Positions 11,401 to 23,100 of a stretch of 64,000 nucleotides of DNA are shown in pieces; position 1 is the stretch's first letter; each line of letters starts with the position of its first letter. Position numbers and translations under genes: made by a program. The notes under the pieces were generated by a model, which saw nothing but the letters and a program-made list of their open reading frames with translations, had not been told where the DNA came from and did not search any database. This DNA is from Amoebophrya sp. A120 (taxonomy: Eukaryota; Sar; Dinophyceae; Syndiniales; Amoebophryaceae), in assembly GCA_905178155.1 (NCBI GenBank), contig CAJINV010000004.1, forward strand, positions 5,477,711 to 5,541,710, in the 5' to 3' direction.

Positions 11401-14400
11401 CGTCCGGAGAAAAATCATGTTGTACACGACAGAAACGGCTCCAGTAACGTTTTCAACCAGCGAAATAGTACTAACGAAGAGCGACTGTATGCCGATGTCC
11501 GTAATTTCGATGGTGCGCCGCCTCCGGAGGAGGACGTGCAAAACACCCGGTCCTCCTCTTCGTCCGCCGTGACTACCGGGAGCGGCGTGCCCCTGGACGC
11601 CGCAGACGTCGAGAATTACAATTATAATCCGGCGACCCTGCAATTCCGCTCGGTATTGCAAGGGAAAATGGTCCTCCCTAGAACAAGTGCTCCTATATTC
11701 GAAAGTGAAGTAGTTGTCTGTGAAAGCACTTCGTTTTGGATATAGGGGCGTCCTCGAGTGGGGATAATTTTTCATTTTGATACTCGACCTCCGGAACGCT
11801 GAGCGCGGTGCCGCCGCCACCAGTGCCGCTGTACACCAGTTCCTCCGACGAGCAGCGACTCACGACGGGGAACAGTTTATCCTGTGTAAAAGCGTCCACA
11901 CCCAATGGTTGTCATGCGAATCTGCTGCATGGTGAAAATTAAATGTTGTCTCTCATGCGGAGCCCCATGAGACGCATTTTCGAGCGCTGTTCGATGAAAT
12001 TTGTGATGCTACAATCAGCATGAGACACTAGACTTGTGATGCTGCTGCACTAGCTAAACGGGATTACATTCCGAGCCCAAATCTGTCATGCGAAACAGCC
12101 AAAGCTTGCTAATTTGTCTTGCAGATGATGAAGATTTTCCGACTGGACTATGGGGTGGGGACGTTCTTTTTACTCAGGATACAGTTCACCAAAAAGCATC
12201 GCCGCCTTCTCCAGCGAGGATATGGGAGGTGGGAGTGGCATATCCTGTGCAAAAGTATCGTACTCGTATGGGAATCATGCATTACAAATCTTTTCCTTAA
12301 GGGTAATCAGCATTATTCATGCTGAGGAAATTTGTAATGCATTTATACGAGCGCGATACTTTTGCACTGCATATGGCAACACCGCTTACACCGTCCCCTT
12401 GTTGCAGAAGGAACACCAGCCGTTATCAAATGTAAAAATGTCTGGGTCTGGAAGAATGCCAGACTTGTCATGCAGGTTTTCCATGACCCATGGGATCTGG
12501 TATATAGGACATAGCATGACAGATTCTGTGAGAGTTCTATCATGCCTATCCTGCATGAGAAACTCCCTCCCGACTTGGTCAAAAGTGGACAGCTTTTGGC
12601 AATCATGCAACACAGATTCTTACATGCTTCAGATTTAGCATGACAAGTTGTATTCCTCCAGACCCAGACATTTTTGCATTTGATAGCCGTTGCCGCGACA
12701 CCACTCGGACTCTTTCTACGCGCAGCACCTGTTGAAGCAGAGCACGTCCGCCCACCTGTTGCCGCCGGTTCCGGAGGACTTTTGTCGGCAGACCTCGGAC
12801 CCGACCGAAGTCTTTTCCTCCTACCCCCAACAAGTCGTCAGGAGACGGGCGATTTCTATGGAGTATATATTGAGCGTCAGAAGATACTAGATGCCAAGCT
12901 GATGATTTTTTGGGTTCTTCAGCGAATGTTGCAAAAAACTTGTCAAAGCTTTGCCTGAGTAATTTCTTTCACTTTGATGGTGCACTTCTATGTGGTGCGG
13001 TACTAGCTACTTTTTCTCGTAGTTTCGTGTTCATTTTTTTCCCTATGCAAAGAGTCGTTCCTCTACAAGAACAACTCCAGGCTTCCGCGGCAGCAGTCGG
13101 AGGGGCTTTTCAAAGCCATTGCGCGGGAAAGTCTGGCGCGTTTGGTGGAGGTGAGCCCGTTTATCAAATGCAAAAATGTCTGGGTCTGGAAGATTCCGAG
13201 ACTTGTCATGCAGATTTTCCATGATCCATGTTATCTGGAGTGCAGGACCTAGCATGACAGATTCTGCGGGATCCCTATCATGCGTATCCTGCATGAGAAA
13301 CTTCCTCGCAACTTCGTCAAAAGTGGGCAACTTTTGGCATTCATGCAACACAGATTTTTGCATGATCCAGAATTAGCATCACAAGCTCCAACCTTCCAGA
13401 CCCAGACATCACATTTTTACATTTGATACCGTTGGAGGACGCGCTGGTGGTGCGCAGACGAGGTTCCGCGCCGTCCCGCCCGCTGGAAGTTTCCACCACC
13501 GAGATGCTTTCTTCCGTCTGCTACTGGTGCGTGGCGGGGCAGTTTGCGCTGCTGCAGGGCGTATCAAATGTAAAAGTGTCTGGGTCTGGAAGAGTGCGCG
13601 ATTTGTCATGCAGCTTTTCCATGACCCATGAAGCCGGGAATGCAGGACCTAGCATGACAGATTTTGCGCGATCTCTCTCGTGCCTATCCTGCATGAGGAA
13701 CTCCCTCCCGACTTGGTCAAAACTGGACGACTTTTGGTAATCATGTGTAACAGTTGAAACGGAGCCCCCGGAAAGTCCGGAACCCTCCGTACAAACCGGC
13801 ACCTGAATATAATTTATGCTATTGGAAAACAACGACATTGTGCATTTTTTATACAAATGTAGGTTTTGCAGGGGTACCCATTCACACCGTACTGGGTTAC
13901 AGATTACACAGTACGGGCCCGGACGAATCAGGTCAGCCCGTTTGAAACAGGTCAGCCCGTACCCGAAACAGCACAAAATAACCTCGGCAGCCGGGTGCGC
14001 TTCGCGCTGCCGCGGCGCCCGTCAAATTAAAAGACCGCGCAAGCAGCTCGGTTACGCGCCGCAGCCTCAGCCTCATTCGCGACAAGCTGCATATAACTGG
14101 GTCAGCTAGCCCACAACAACATGTCGCCGCGAGTCCGCTTGCGCACGCTATCAATTCGTTTGAGTTGCGCTGAATGTCCGTCGGTTGGTCCAGCGAACCA
14201 CTGTCAAAGCGCCGCTACGGCGCCAACGGTGCAACCGCCAGCAGAAACATAACAAAGCCGGCCCTTCGTTCCGCATAGTCGCTACTGCCTCATCGCGCGC
14301 GCGCGCGCTATGTCGCCAGCTCGTCGCCCGCCTCTCGTCTCCCATGTCGTGTCGGCCGACAGGGCGCGGGCGTGGCTGCGGCACATGACAGGCACGCGCC

Positions 14401-16206
14401 CTCGTCGCTCGGTCTGCACACCTCCGTCGCGGTCGCCGCACCTTCTCTACTTTTTGCGGTACGGAGGTACCGATTTTCACACTGGCTTTATGTATGCTTT
14501 CTACATTTCCCAGTGTGTTTTTTTGAGAAATCATACTTTTCTTCCATACATATTGCTCCTGGAGGTACCCGATTGTCCAGGGGTACCAGTTTGATCAGTT
14601 TCACATGCAACACAGATGTTTGCATGCTTCAGATTTAGCATGACAAGTTGCATTCTTCCAGACCCAGACACTTTTACATTTGACAGGGCGTCTGCTCCGG
14701 CTTTTTCCTCGCGAACGGCGACAACCTCGCGCTCGTGTACCATTACGACGAGGACGTTGCGCAGCTGCTGCAGGCCCAGTCGCTGGTGAACTCGGCGGCG
14801 CGCATTTTTTTCGGGTTTCTGATGCAGGCTGGCATGCTATGAGATTGTATACTTAGCCCCCCCCCTCGTCCCTCTAATTTGATGTACTATGGCATGAACA
14901 GCAATACAACCACCAGCGCACGTGGGGCTGAAGCATGACAAATTTATGCACCTAATGCAAGTAGAAGTACTGTTTGGGCTTCCGAAATTTGTCATGCAAA
15001 CAGTGCCACCAGGCAGCGACAGGATTCAAAATTTTGCATGACAAATAAACGAGAGGGGGAGTTGTGCCAGTGTCATACGTGCGATCGGAGTGGCGCGTGG
15101 AGTTCGCGCGGCACCTGCTGCTCACCATGTTGGCCTGCTACCTCTCCCTGCTCTTTGTCGAGACGCGACCGCTGCTGAGCTTTTCGTTTCTGGGTATCGG
15201 GTTCGGGGGCAATTGGGCGATCCTTCCGGCGATTTTGACGTCATGGTACGGCCGAGGGAACGTGGCGGTTGGCTTCAACGTCGCCTGTCTCGTGTTCGTC
15301 CTGCTGGGCATACGTCGGAAAAAAAGCATTTTGTTAAGTGTAGTAAGGCTGCCATCCAGAAAAAGAATTATGCAAAATCACTCAAACAGTACCCACAACT
15401 TGTCATGCCAGACAACCACGAAAAAATCCTCTTTTCATATAATGTTGGCACCATCTTCATGTACGAGCGCAGTGCACGATAGGTTTTGGCATCTCTGCCC
15501 TGCAGAGCAAATTTGTGATGCTGTCGCGCGAAGATGACGCCTCTACATTAGCATGCCTACTTGTTTTTTCCTTGGATACTGCAACCTGTTGGCCGCGCTC
15601 TTTGTCTACGTGGATCGGGTGATATGAGAGTGCACAACTCCCCCTTCCCCTCATTTGTAATGCAAAATACCAATGGCAATCGCAATGCCACACCTTGCCT
15701 CTAAGCACAGTTTGCATGACAAATTTTGGATCCTTCATCACTACTACAATCCGCGTGCAGATTTGTCATGCAGAAGCCACATGTCTGGCGTTGCTTGTGT
15801 TGCTGCTCATGCCATGGAGGGGTTGTGCACTCTCATAGGTGAAAAGTATCGAGGCCGGCGTCGGCTTGATGCACAAGGGGTCTCTGGCCTTGGTCTACGC
15901 ATTCGCAAAAGTAAAAAATATTGTCGTACCAGTGTACTAGGTTGAATAAAAAATCAAAATCGAGTTTGCCAGCATGCTAAGAAAGGGAATTTGCTTAACA
16001 GAGATTAAAAACAACAAACATACCTGTCTGGTCTAGGCATGATAGACTGTGATGAGTACGGCTGCGATGGTAGTACAACTTTTGTGGTGCATACGCTCGG
16101 CTGTTCCGCGGCCCTCGGGGCCGTTCTTGTCCGGTTGCGACCCTGCCGCACGCAGGACGGGCAAACGCTCACCACCGTGCGGGTGCCCAGCTGTGCGCGA
16201 ACCTGA
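8489..16206 (+). CDS. MFS transporter, nodulin-like family (multi-exon)
   Basis: Predicted integral membrane transporter of the major facilitator superfamily, closest in character to the nodulin-like/MCH1-like branch; substrate unknown. The start at 8489 is the first ATG of a frame with a hydrophilic N-terminus, then GGSIYAFGSFAVELK and two further membrane segments. Later exons carry membrane-like stretches: TAALWIGTALLGLV (spanning the 10386-10690 intron), FFGFLMQAGML (near 14800), LLLTMLACYLSLLF and GIGFGGNWAILPA (15110-15250), and VHTLGCSAALGAVLV before the stop at 16204. Exons are separated mostly by introners near 9050, 9712, 10386, 10838, 11182, 11653, 11878, 12241, 12425, 13162, 13563, 14837, 15308 and 15623. 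GT-AG introns are likely at 10030-10102, about 12874-13047 and about 15916-16055. The middle part (10700-12880) encodes a long hydrophilic Ser/Pro-rich loop. The joins at 9050-9390 and 10123-10345 are unresolved. Family assignment is fairly sure; exact exons less so. Confidence 0.6.
9050..9385 (+). mobile_element. Probable family A introner, degraded
   Basis: Lies between the first and second transporter exons. Its 3' end (CTTCCAGAGGTCCC, then AGATTTGCACT) resembles the family A end CTTCCAGACCCAGAC, but no clear 5' partner was found, so the boundaries are approximate. Confidence 0.35.
9712..9990 (+). mobile_element. Introner, family E
   Basis: Starts TATCCTGAGTAAAAACGTCC and ends with its reverse complement, ending in ACTCAGGATA. 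AAACG is repeated at 9707-9711 and 9991-9995. Removing the element plus one AAACG joins two open frames of the transporter (...LITSGN / GLSAFIWSLYF...). Confidence 0.85.
10386..10690 (+). mobile_element. Introner, family A
   Basis: Terminal inverted repeat ATCAAATGCAAAAGTGTCT, with CCAGGAGACCCAGAC then TTGATAG at the far end. Flanked by GCGCT at 10381-10385 and 10691-10695. Removal joins TAAL to WIGTALLG in the transporter. Confidence 0.9.
10838..11116 (+). mobile_element. Introner, family E
   Basis: Inverted ends GCAAAAACGTCCCCACCCC and GGGGTGGTGACGTTTTTAC, with a short GACG repeat at the borders. Removal keeps the Ser/Thr-rich frame open (PAT / TFSITPTG). Confidence 0.8.
11182..11329 (+). 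mobile_element. Introner, family B
   Basis: Short element with ends TATGCATTGCAAAAGTATCG and CGATACTTTTGCACAGGATA, flanked by TGCAC on both sides (11177-11181, 11330-11334). Confidence 0.85.
11653..11783 (+). mobile_element. Introner, family F
   Basis: Inverted ends include GTGCTCCTATATTCGAAA and TTTTGGATATAGGGGCG, with outer AAAATGGTCC and TTTTTCATTTT. CTCG lies at both borders. Removal joins RS to TSGTLSAV. Confidence 0.65.
11878..12180 (+). mobile_element. Introner, family E
   Basis: Ends TATCCTGTGTAAAAGCGTCC and GGGACGTTCTTTTTACTCAG. CAGTT is repeated at 11873-11877 and 12181-12185. Removal joins NSS to PKSIAAFSSED. Confidence 0.85.
12241..12373 (+). mobile_element. Introner, family B
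   Basis: Ends TATCCTGTGCAAAAGTATCG and CGCGATACTTTTGCACTGCA. TGGCA is repeated at 12236-12240 and 12374-12378. Removal joins GGSGN to TAYTVPLL. Confidence 0.85.
12425..12684 (+). mobile_element. Introner, family A
   Basis: Classic family A ends (ATCAAATGTAAAAATGTCTG; CCAGACCCAGACATTTTTGC). The 7-bp repeat AGCCGTT lies at 12418-12424 and 12685-12691. Removal joins HQPL to PRHHSDSFYAQ. Confidence 0.9.
13162..13428 (+). mobile_element. Introner, family A
   Basis: Family A ends with CCGTT at 13157-13161 and 13429-13433. The far end carries a small insertion (AGACATCACATTTTTAC). Removal joins VEVSP to LEDALVVRRR. Confidence 0.9.
13563..14685 (+). mobile_element. Oversized family A introner with nested insertion
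   Basis: Family A ends at both sides and GGGCGT at 13557-13562 and 14686-14691, but 1,123 bp long instead of about 260. The usual internal text breaks at about 13745 and resumes near 14603. Removal joins LLQGV to CSGFFLANGDN in the transporter. Confidence 0.85.
13746..14602. mobile_element. Insertion nested inside the introner
   Basis: About 857 bp with no counterpart in other family A introners. CATG lies at both borders. It contains the near-palindrome GTACTGGGTTACAGATTACA followed by CAGTAC near 13890, a CG-dinucleotide run near 14295-14308, and GGGGTACC-type motifs near both ends. No coding capacity is recognised. Confidence 0.6.
14837..15073 (+). mobile_element. Introner, family C (divergent)
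   Basis: Starts TATGAGATTGTATACTTAGC, contains the family C interior (GCATGAACAGCAATAC), and ends GAGAGGGGGAGTTGTGCCAG then TGTCATACG. Removal joins the QAGM membrane segment to RSEWRVEFARHL. Confidence 0.75.
15308..15572 (+). mobile_element. Introner, family D
   Basis: Inverted ends ATACGTCGGAAAAAAAGC and TTGTTTTTTCCTTGGATAC resemble the introner at 41271. Removal joins FVLLG to YCNLLAALFVYVDRV. Confidence 0.65.
15623..15837 (+). mobile_element. Introner, family C
   Basis: Ends ATGAGAGTGCACAACTCCCC and GGGTTGTGCACTCTCAT, i.e. perfect inverted termini. GGTGA is repeated at 15618-15622 and 15838-15842. Removal joins VYVDRV to KSIEAGVGLMHKG. Confidence 0.9.
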
Positions 16207-17186
16207 GGAGGCATTCGGAAACAGCTCCGAAGGTGGTGTAGTGGTGATGGGCTGTTGATATCCATGAAGACGAGCAGGTCATCAACCTTTTGTGAACGCT
16301 GGAGCGGGCGCGGCGCAGCCAGGTATTGCGGTCCTCCTGGGCGGGTCTCAACTGGATTCTGTTGCGCGATGCTGGTTGATAGACTTGAGGATTTCATTGC
16401 GCCGCCGTCCCCCACCTGTCTCCGGGACGAGGCATGTGTGTAGGTTGAGGTCTGATCAAGACGAGAATAAAGCAATTCGCTGTTGTAGAAATTGTTACGT
16501 AAATAAGGTGAATCAAACCGAAGGCACGCGAAGAGAAAGCCCTCCTCATTTGTGACACAACTCCGCATAAGTAGAGACAGAATCGAAAAGTAGATGCAGG
16601 GTAGGCACAAGAAGATGAAAGAGGCAAACAAGGGGATTTATTTTCGAAGTTTCTGTTTCGCCGTTCTTCATCTCGACGCATTGAAAGCAAAGACGTTGAT
16701 TTGTGCATCAATCTCGAACGTATTTCAAAATACGTGTCTGTTTCAAATGCAGAGGCAAATGCACAACTTCGAACCTTCACCGCGGTATAGCTCATCTTCG
16801 TGGACACCTAACATCGTCGGTTTTTTTTTGCGCCTTTTACTAAACTTGTTTTCTAATACTTCTTACTTGCTGAGAGAATACGATATCCTTCGTTCTATCT
16901 CTCTTGGTTCAAACCTATTGAGGCACGACTAGAAAAAGCTGCAAATCACAGAAGCGTTCTGCAAACCTCCAGGATCGTGGTCCACCCACAGTTTTTTACT
17001 TCCCGGAAATAGTACACCGGCCATGCCGAATGGCTCGGTTCATGGCGATTGCGCACCTGATGCTTGTCGACGATTATTCAGGCCCAGGGTCGTCCTCCCC
17101 CGAAGGGAACTTCTAGTGCAGCCCCGGACCAGCAGTGCCACCGCCTCGCAGCAAGACACCCGTAGAGGAAATCCACCCTCAGCGAA
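16207..17186. other. Intergenic, no gene recognised
   Basis: Between the transporter stop and the carboxypeptidase start. A 208-residue minus-strand ORF (16005-16631) overlaps the transporter 3' end and resembles nothing known. GGAAATAGTACACCGG at 17005-17020 echoes a motif near 6785 and 7387. Confidence 0.4.
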
Positions 17187-20100
17187 ATGTTTTACCCAGA
17201 CTACGCGTCGCCGACCGCGTTTTCATCCCATGCGCAGTGCCACTCACAGCCTCCAGAGTGGCAGCTCCGGGACGTGGACGGACGCCGGATTGGGCGACGG
17301 CCGGTTTTCAACAAGCACGACCCGAACACCCAGCGACGGTGGTTGGAATTGCAGCGGGGGCTGGTGAATGAACATGCTGGTGCGGAGGTCTTGCTTCCTG
17401 CCGTCGGGGGGCCTGAACGAGTGGACGCCGCAAGTGGAAGAAGATCTGTTTTTACGCAGTACGACGAGAAAGGAGGTGAGGACACTACTAGATCGGACAA
17501 GGATTCTGCTTTCGTGACAGAAAATTACGGGACCCGCGCGACGTGTCTCAGTCGTAGTAGAGGTAAACCTCCTCCGTCTGCCGACGTACTGGAGAAAGCG
17601 GGGTTTGATACACGGCGATTTTGTTTGCGTAGAAAGCCCGACGATGATGGGCAGCTGCAGGAGGCTACCTCCGGAAATAAGAGCGTGCTGCTGGAAGAGC
17701 AGGTTGTTCCCGCTGTTCGTTCCAGTGCGGGTACGACTACACAAATCTTCGCTGACCAGCCGAAGCCGGAATTTTACGAAACGCCGGACGATGTTGGGAG
17801 TATCAAATGCAAATATGTCTGGGTCTGGAAAGTTGTAATGCTGAGCGGGGAGTAGTGAATTCTCGGCAATGCACAGCCAAGCATGAGAAATATTTGCGCT
17901 GCTTAGTATTGCCTATTGCGCTTTCCGCATGAAAAACTGCGCTTTGCATGACAAGCAGAAGGGTCCCTTCTTGGGCGCGCATCACAAACTCTACAGTCAT
18001 GCCAGATAAGCATGACAAATCTTGCAATCTTCCAGACCCAAACAAATTTTTGCATTTGACAGGGAGGCCGCGGTTGCGATTCACCTCGCTCTTCGAGTCG
18101 GGCAATCTGGCTTACGCGACAGAGACGACAGAAGGGGGCTGCAGTTCACCTAGAAGTCGTCCCGCACCGACGCAGGAACAAGTGGATCTTCGGACCACAA
18201 GCAGAACCCGTGGCGCTGCAGAGCCGGACCATGGCGGGCCGCTGCGGTGCACAACGCAGCCTTTATCATCTGGGGGCACAGCTAAAAGTAGTGCTGCGAA
18301 AAGCAGCAGTAGCAGCAGCAGCAGCCCAAAGACGGGGAAAAAAGCGCGGTCAACAGGAGCACCACCAGTTGGCTCTTCTACTAGCAGTACTGACCGACAA
18401 GAAAACAATTTTCACCATGAGAAGTTGTATTCGCCACCGGCCGTCGAGGTCGACCCAGACCACGGTGGCGCGGCAGGAGCCTGCAATTATGTGGACGGAC
18501 AAACAAGTGGGCAAACGCAAATTCCTCCTGATCCAGATGGTTCATTTGTAGCACGTGCGAGGACGTCTTCGCCTGTGGACCTGCAGTACGACCTCTACCT
18601 GGACTACGACCTCGGAACTAAAGGGTATACCCAGTGGTTTTACTTCGCCCTGCAGGGTGTGAACGTCAAGCGCGGGTCGAGGATTCGCCTCCGGATCCGG
18701 AACTTGACCAAGGTGTCCAAGATGTACAGCCGGCAGGATCTTCTTCTGGATGGTAGAGACCGGCGCACCGGCCCGACGGGGCAGTCACCTCCACACGGCG
18801 TCGGACCAGCTCCTGCTGGTACTGCAAGAGGAAGTAGTGATAAAGATGCTAGCAATGTCGCTGGACGAGCAGCTTGTTCAGAGGAAAATGCAAGGGCAAG
18901 CACCCAACAACAACAGCAGAACCTCCCTTCGACTGCACCTTTTTATCGCCACCCAATGACACCGGTTACCTGGAGCTACGCGATGCCCGAGCTCGGCTGG
19001 ACAAGAGGGGCTGCGAATATAGTGGTACAGCCTAGCTACGGGACCGCCACCGCTCCGAGCAGCGAAAGGGCGCGGGGTCGAAATTCTGGGGCGGGTGAAA
19101 CCCCTCTGGTGGCGGTGCCGGCCGTGACTCCCTGGGTGAATCACGACGTAGCGTTGTACAACGCATACTGCAAACATCTGGACCTGCTGCAAGAGCAAGA
19201 TGCAGAGTCTAATCATACGTTGAATGCACGAGGACCTGCTCAGATGAATTATACTGTTTCAGCATCAAATGCTTTTGCTTGTTCATCAAGTACTAAGCAG
19301 AGTTCTTCCGTACCTCGCACGACGAACCGCCAGAAGGGACGGGATCCGCGAAACTGGACCACGCTGCAGTTTGACTACCTGTTTGAAGCAGACGACGACA
19401 CCGTGGCCTTTGCCTTCCACTACCCCTATACCTACACGCAGTGCCGGGAGTGGTGCCGGGAAATCTGCAAGATCGTCAAGAAACGCGAGAAGTCTTCGTC
19501 TTCCTGTTTAGTGCGGGACGAGGATCATTACTGTCCTGGTAGTGCCACTGCCAGCAGGTCTAGGCATGCTGCTCAAGGCCACCCCGGAGGAATAGGAAAC
19601 ACGAGCAGTCGTGGGGCAAGCCGGGACAAATCTGGTGCGCTGGTGACGGCGTGCAAAACGAATTTGTGTAGTAGTACGACCACACTGACAAACCACCGCG
19701 CTGCTGCGCCCGGTACTTCTACAACTAGAAGCTTCCAGCACACAACTTCCCCAACATCCCCACCTTCGCAGAGGAAATTTACCTCATCTATTGCGGAACC
19801 ACAAGTGAAGACCACGGTCAAACTCCGGACTCTGTGTCACACGCCGAGCGGATTGCCGTGCGAGCTGTTAGAGATCAGCGACGACGTTGTTCTGGACGAG
19901 TTTGATGGAAGTAGATCTGGGACGAGGAGTGCAGAGAGTTCTTCCGCACAGAAGGTGAAGTCCTCTGCCAGGGAACAAGACCGGAGACCGTTTATCTTCG
20001 TCAACGCTCGTTGTCATCCGGGGGAAACCAACAGCAGCTTCATGCTGCAGGGCTTCGTCTCCTGGCTGTTGGGGCTACATGTTCCAAGCGAAAATTGTGG

Positions 20101-23100
20101 TGATGAAGGTAGTACGGACCCCCGCACCCTAGGTGGTGGCTCCACCATCTCTGCAGCGGAACTGCGGCGGAAATTTCGCTGGTTCATACTGCCCATGCTG
20201 AATCCGGACGGCGTGGTCGCGGGGAACACGCGGTGTTGCCTCTCCGGCTTTGACCTCAACCGCAGCTTTGCGCACCCGCACAAGCAGCTGCAGCCGACGG
20301 TCTGGGCGCTGAAGCGCCTTTGGCGCACTTTGGTGGTGAAGGAAAAGCGCAGGTTTGCGTTTTTCTTCGATTTTCACGGCCACGCAAACAAGGAGGGCGT
20401 GTTTTTCTTTGGAAACGAGCCGTCTTGTAGTAGTTCCTTCGGGAGTGATGTTGTAGAACCTTTCAACGACGCAGGGAGTAGTTGTACCACTAGTGGTCTT
20501 TGGATGAACAACCTTATTTCACCTTCCACGGCAGCAGTTGTTGTGTCCTCTAGTTCATCTGCGGCCAACAAGCAGATTCTCGGAGGGGTTGGAGCACAGA
20601 GGCATGGTTCACCAGGAACATTTTCAAATGGCGGAGTTGCCACAACTGCTGCCTCATCTTCTCATCACTTTCGGGGAGGCTTGCGGGACCCGAGCGGAGG
20701 GCGGTTAATATGCGGAAGTACAACAAGAAGTGGTACAAGAAATCAGCAGAAGGAGAACCATGGAAATAATAAATCCGCCTCGTCTGGCGCAGCTTCGGAG
20801 GTCGCAGCATTTTCATTATCGGCATTCTCATCATCTTCCGCTACACCGCCATCCGCTTGCGTGTCTGCCGCACTGCTGAGCGCCCGGATCCGGCTGTTGC
20901 CGACTCTGGCAAGTTTTGCCTCGACCGACTTCGTCGCGGGAAGCTGCGCGTTCGAAAACAAGCCGGGAACCGCGAGATTTGTGGTGGCCGCGGAGTTCGG
21001 GTGCTTTTTCAGCTACACTGTAGAAGCGTCGTTCTGGTGTATGGACGTGGCGCAGAGGCGGCTGGAGGACGAAAGAAAGGCTTTGCTTTTTTTCGGCAGT
21101 CACCGCACCGATCTTCGCGCGAGCGCCGCTGGGCGAGTCGACCAGCGAGCCTTTGATACAGGCCCTAAAACCGCGGAGCAGGGGGATGGTACAACTACCA
21201 CAGAAGTCCAAGCCGCGGGCGTGGGGAGCCGGCGGGTTGCAGCTCCGGCGCCGCAAGAATCACTATGCCTTCAGGCCGGAGTGACGACGATGCGTTCAAG
21301 TTCATCTCGCGAAGATGCTAGGAGCCCGGACGGTGGTGAAAGAGGAAAAGCGACACCAAGAAAGGAATGGGCCGCTGCAGTACAAGGGCTACCTCGCGAG
21401 CAGGAAAACGAGGAAGCAGCTCCACACAGTGTTACTGTACCTCCTTGCGGAGGAGCGCGGGCAACAGCGGCGCAAGTTGTTGCAAGTGTAGACCTATGCA
21501 TTGCAAAAGTATCGTACTAGTAGAAATAGCATGACAAGTCTTGCCAAGAAAGAAAGGGGAATTTGTAATGCTGATTTACCTAAGATCGGAGATTTGTCAT
21601 GCATCATTGCGATTACTATCAGTGCGATGCTTTTGCAATGCATAAGGCCCGCCGATTGATGTTGTTCCGGCAGCCGAGGTCCAGCGGCTCAAGTCCGCCA
21701 AGGCGGCGGAGCGACGGGCCCGGCTCGCGGTCCGCGAGGAGCGGGTGGAGAACATCCGCATTATGCAATTACAAAAGTAGCGTACTACGTATGAATTGCA
21801 TCACAAATAATTTTTGCTGTAAAAGGAACAGGAAGTAAGAAATTTGTAATGCTGATCAGGAGATGAAAGGACAAGGAGGTTTCGTTTGTAATGTAGAACC
21901 CGAACTACGTGGGAGTACGCTTATACTTTTGCAAACCATTCGCCTGGTGTTGCGGCAACTGCGGCTCGGGGTGCCGGTGGCCCGGTTGCCGGAGGAGGTT
22001 CCCGTCGCGGAGCTGGACACCGTGAACAAGGTGCTTCTGGAGTTGGATCGACGGGCGGTGCGAAGTTTTATGAAAGACCACCCGCAGCCGGACCGAGAAC
22101 ATCAACTTGTGTTTAACAAGAACGGGCAGGATGAACAGGTGGAGCTTCTTGACATACAGATTCCAAACACGAGTGCTGCAGGAGCTCCACTCGTGGTCCG
22201 CCTGGCCGACACGCAAACGGTATCGCCGACGGGTGGTTGTGCAACTGCAAGAACCTCTATGCAATACAAATTTCCCGTACATGTACAAGATGCATCACAA
22301 AGTTCACCACTCTGGGGCGTAAAACTTGTCATGCCAAACTAGGATCGAAGCCAAGTTTTGTCATGCAGAGACCGCATTTGTACGTGTACAGGAAATTTAC
22401 TGTGGATAACCTCTCAGTGGATCGACTTGGACACCACAACGAACTCCCCCTCGAGCGGGGCGACGATGAAAAACTCCAATCACAAGCACAGAACTACCTC
22501 CTCTGCTGCAGATAGAGATGCGGCCAGCTGCGCGACTGAGAACATCAAGCGAGACCACGACGACACTGATTTAGAAGCAACACTAGCGGGCTGCAGCGAG
22601 TGGCTCCGGTCGAAGCACGTGGAAAGTTTAGGGAAACCGACGTTGCCGCGCCCGTATTTATTGTGTGATAGGGACGACGTCGAAAGCACACCACTGGTGG
22701 GCCGCGAAGACGAGGGCTTATTTCATCTTCCGGCATTCGAAGATGCAACGGAGCAGTTAGTGAAAAGCCAAAACATCTACTTTTCGCCGCACCGGTTAGA
22801 ATCTGTGGGAACAGCGTTGGGCCACGCTCTGGCATCGTTCCTGCAATGCACGGATGTTGATCAACAGTACGAGCGAGGAACGACAAAGGAAGGGAAAAAA
22901 GTAGATGCTCCGCAGGTGCGAATGTTGGCAGAGAAGCGGCTGGAGGAAGCGAAGTTGGTGGTTGGGGGGAGCAATAACAACGACCGAAACGACGAGAACT
23001 ACGGCCATCTCGGAGTCGTACACGACCACGATCGCAAAGTAGAAGTCGTCTCAAAAAAACACGACGTCTGGGCGAGCTGCGAGGAGAAACTGCAAGACGC

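Noticed and set aside
16005-16631. 208-residue minus-strand ORF
   Set aside because: Overlaps the last transporter exon on the other strand, and its hydrophobic N-terminus alone is not enough to support a gene.
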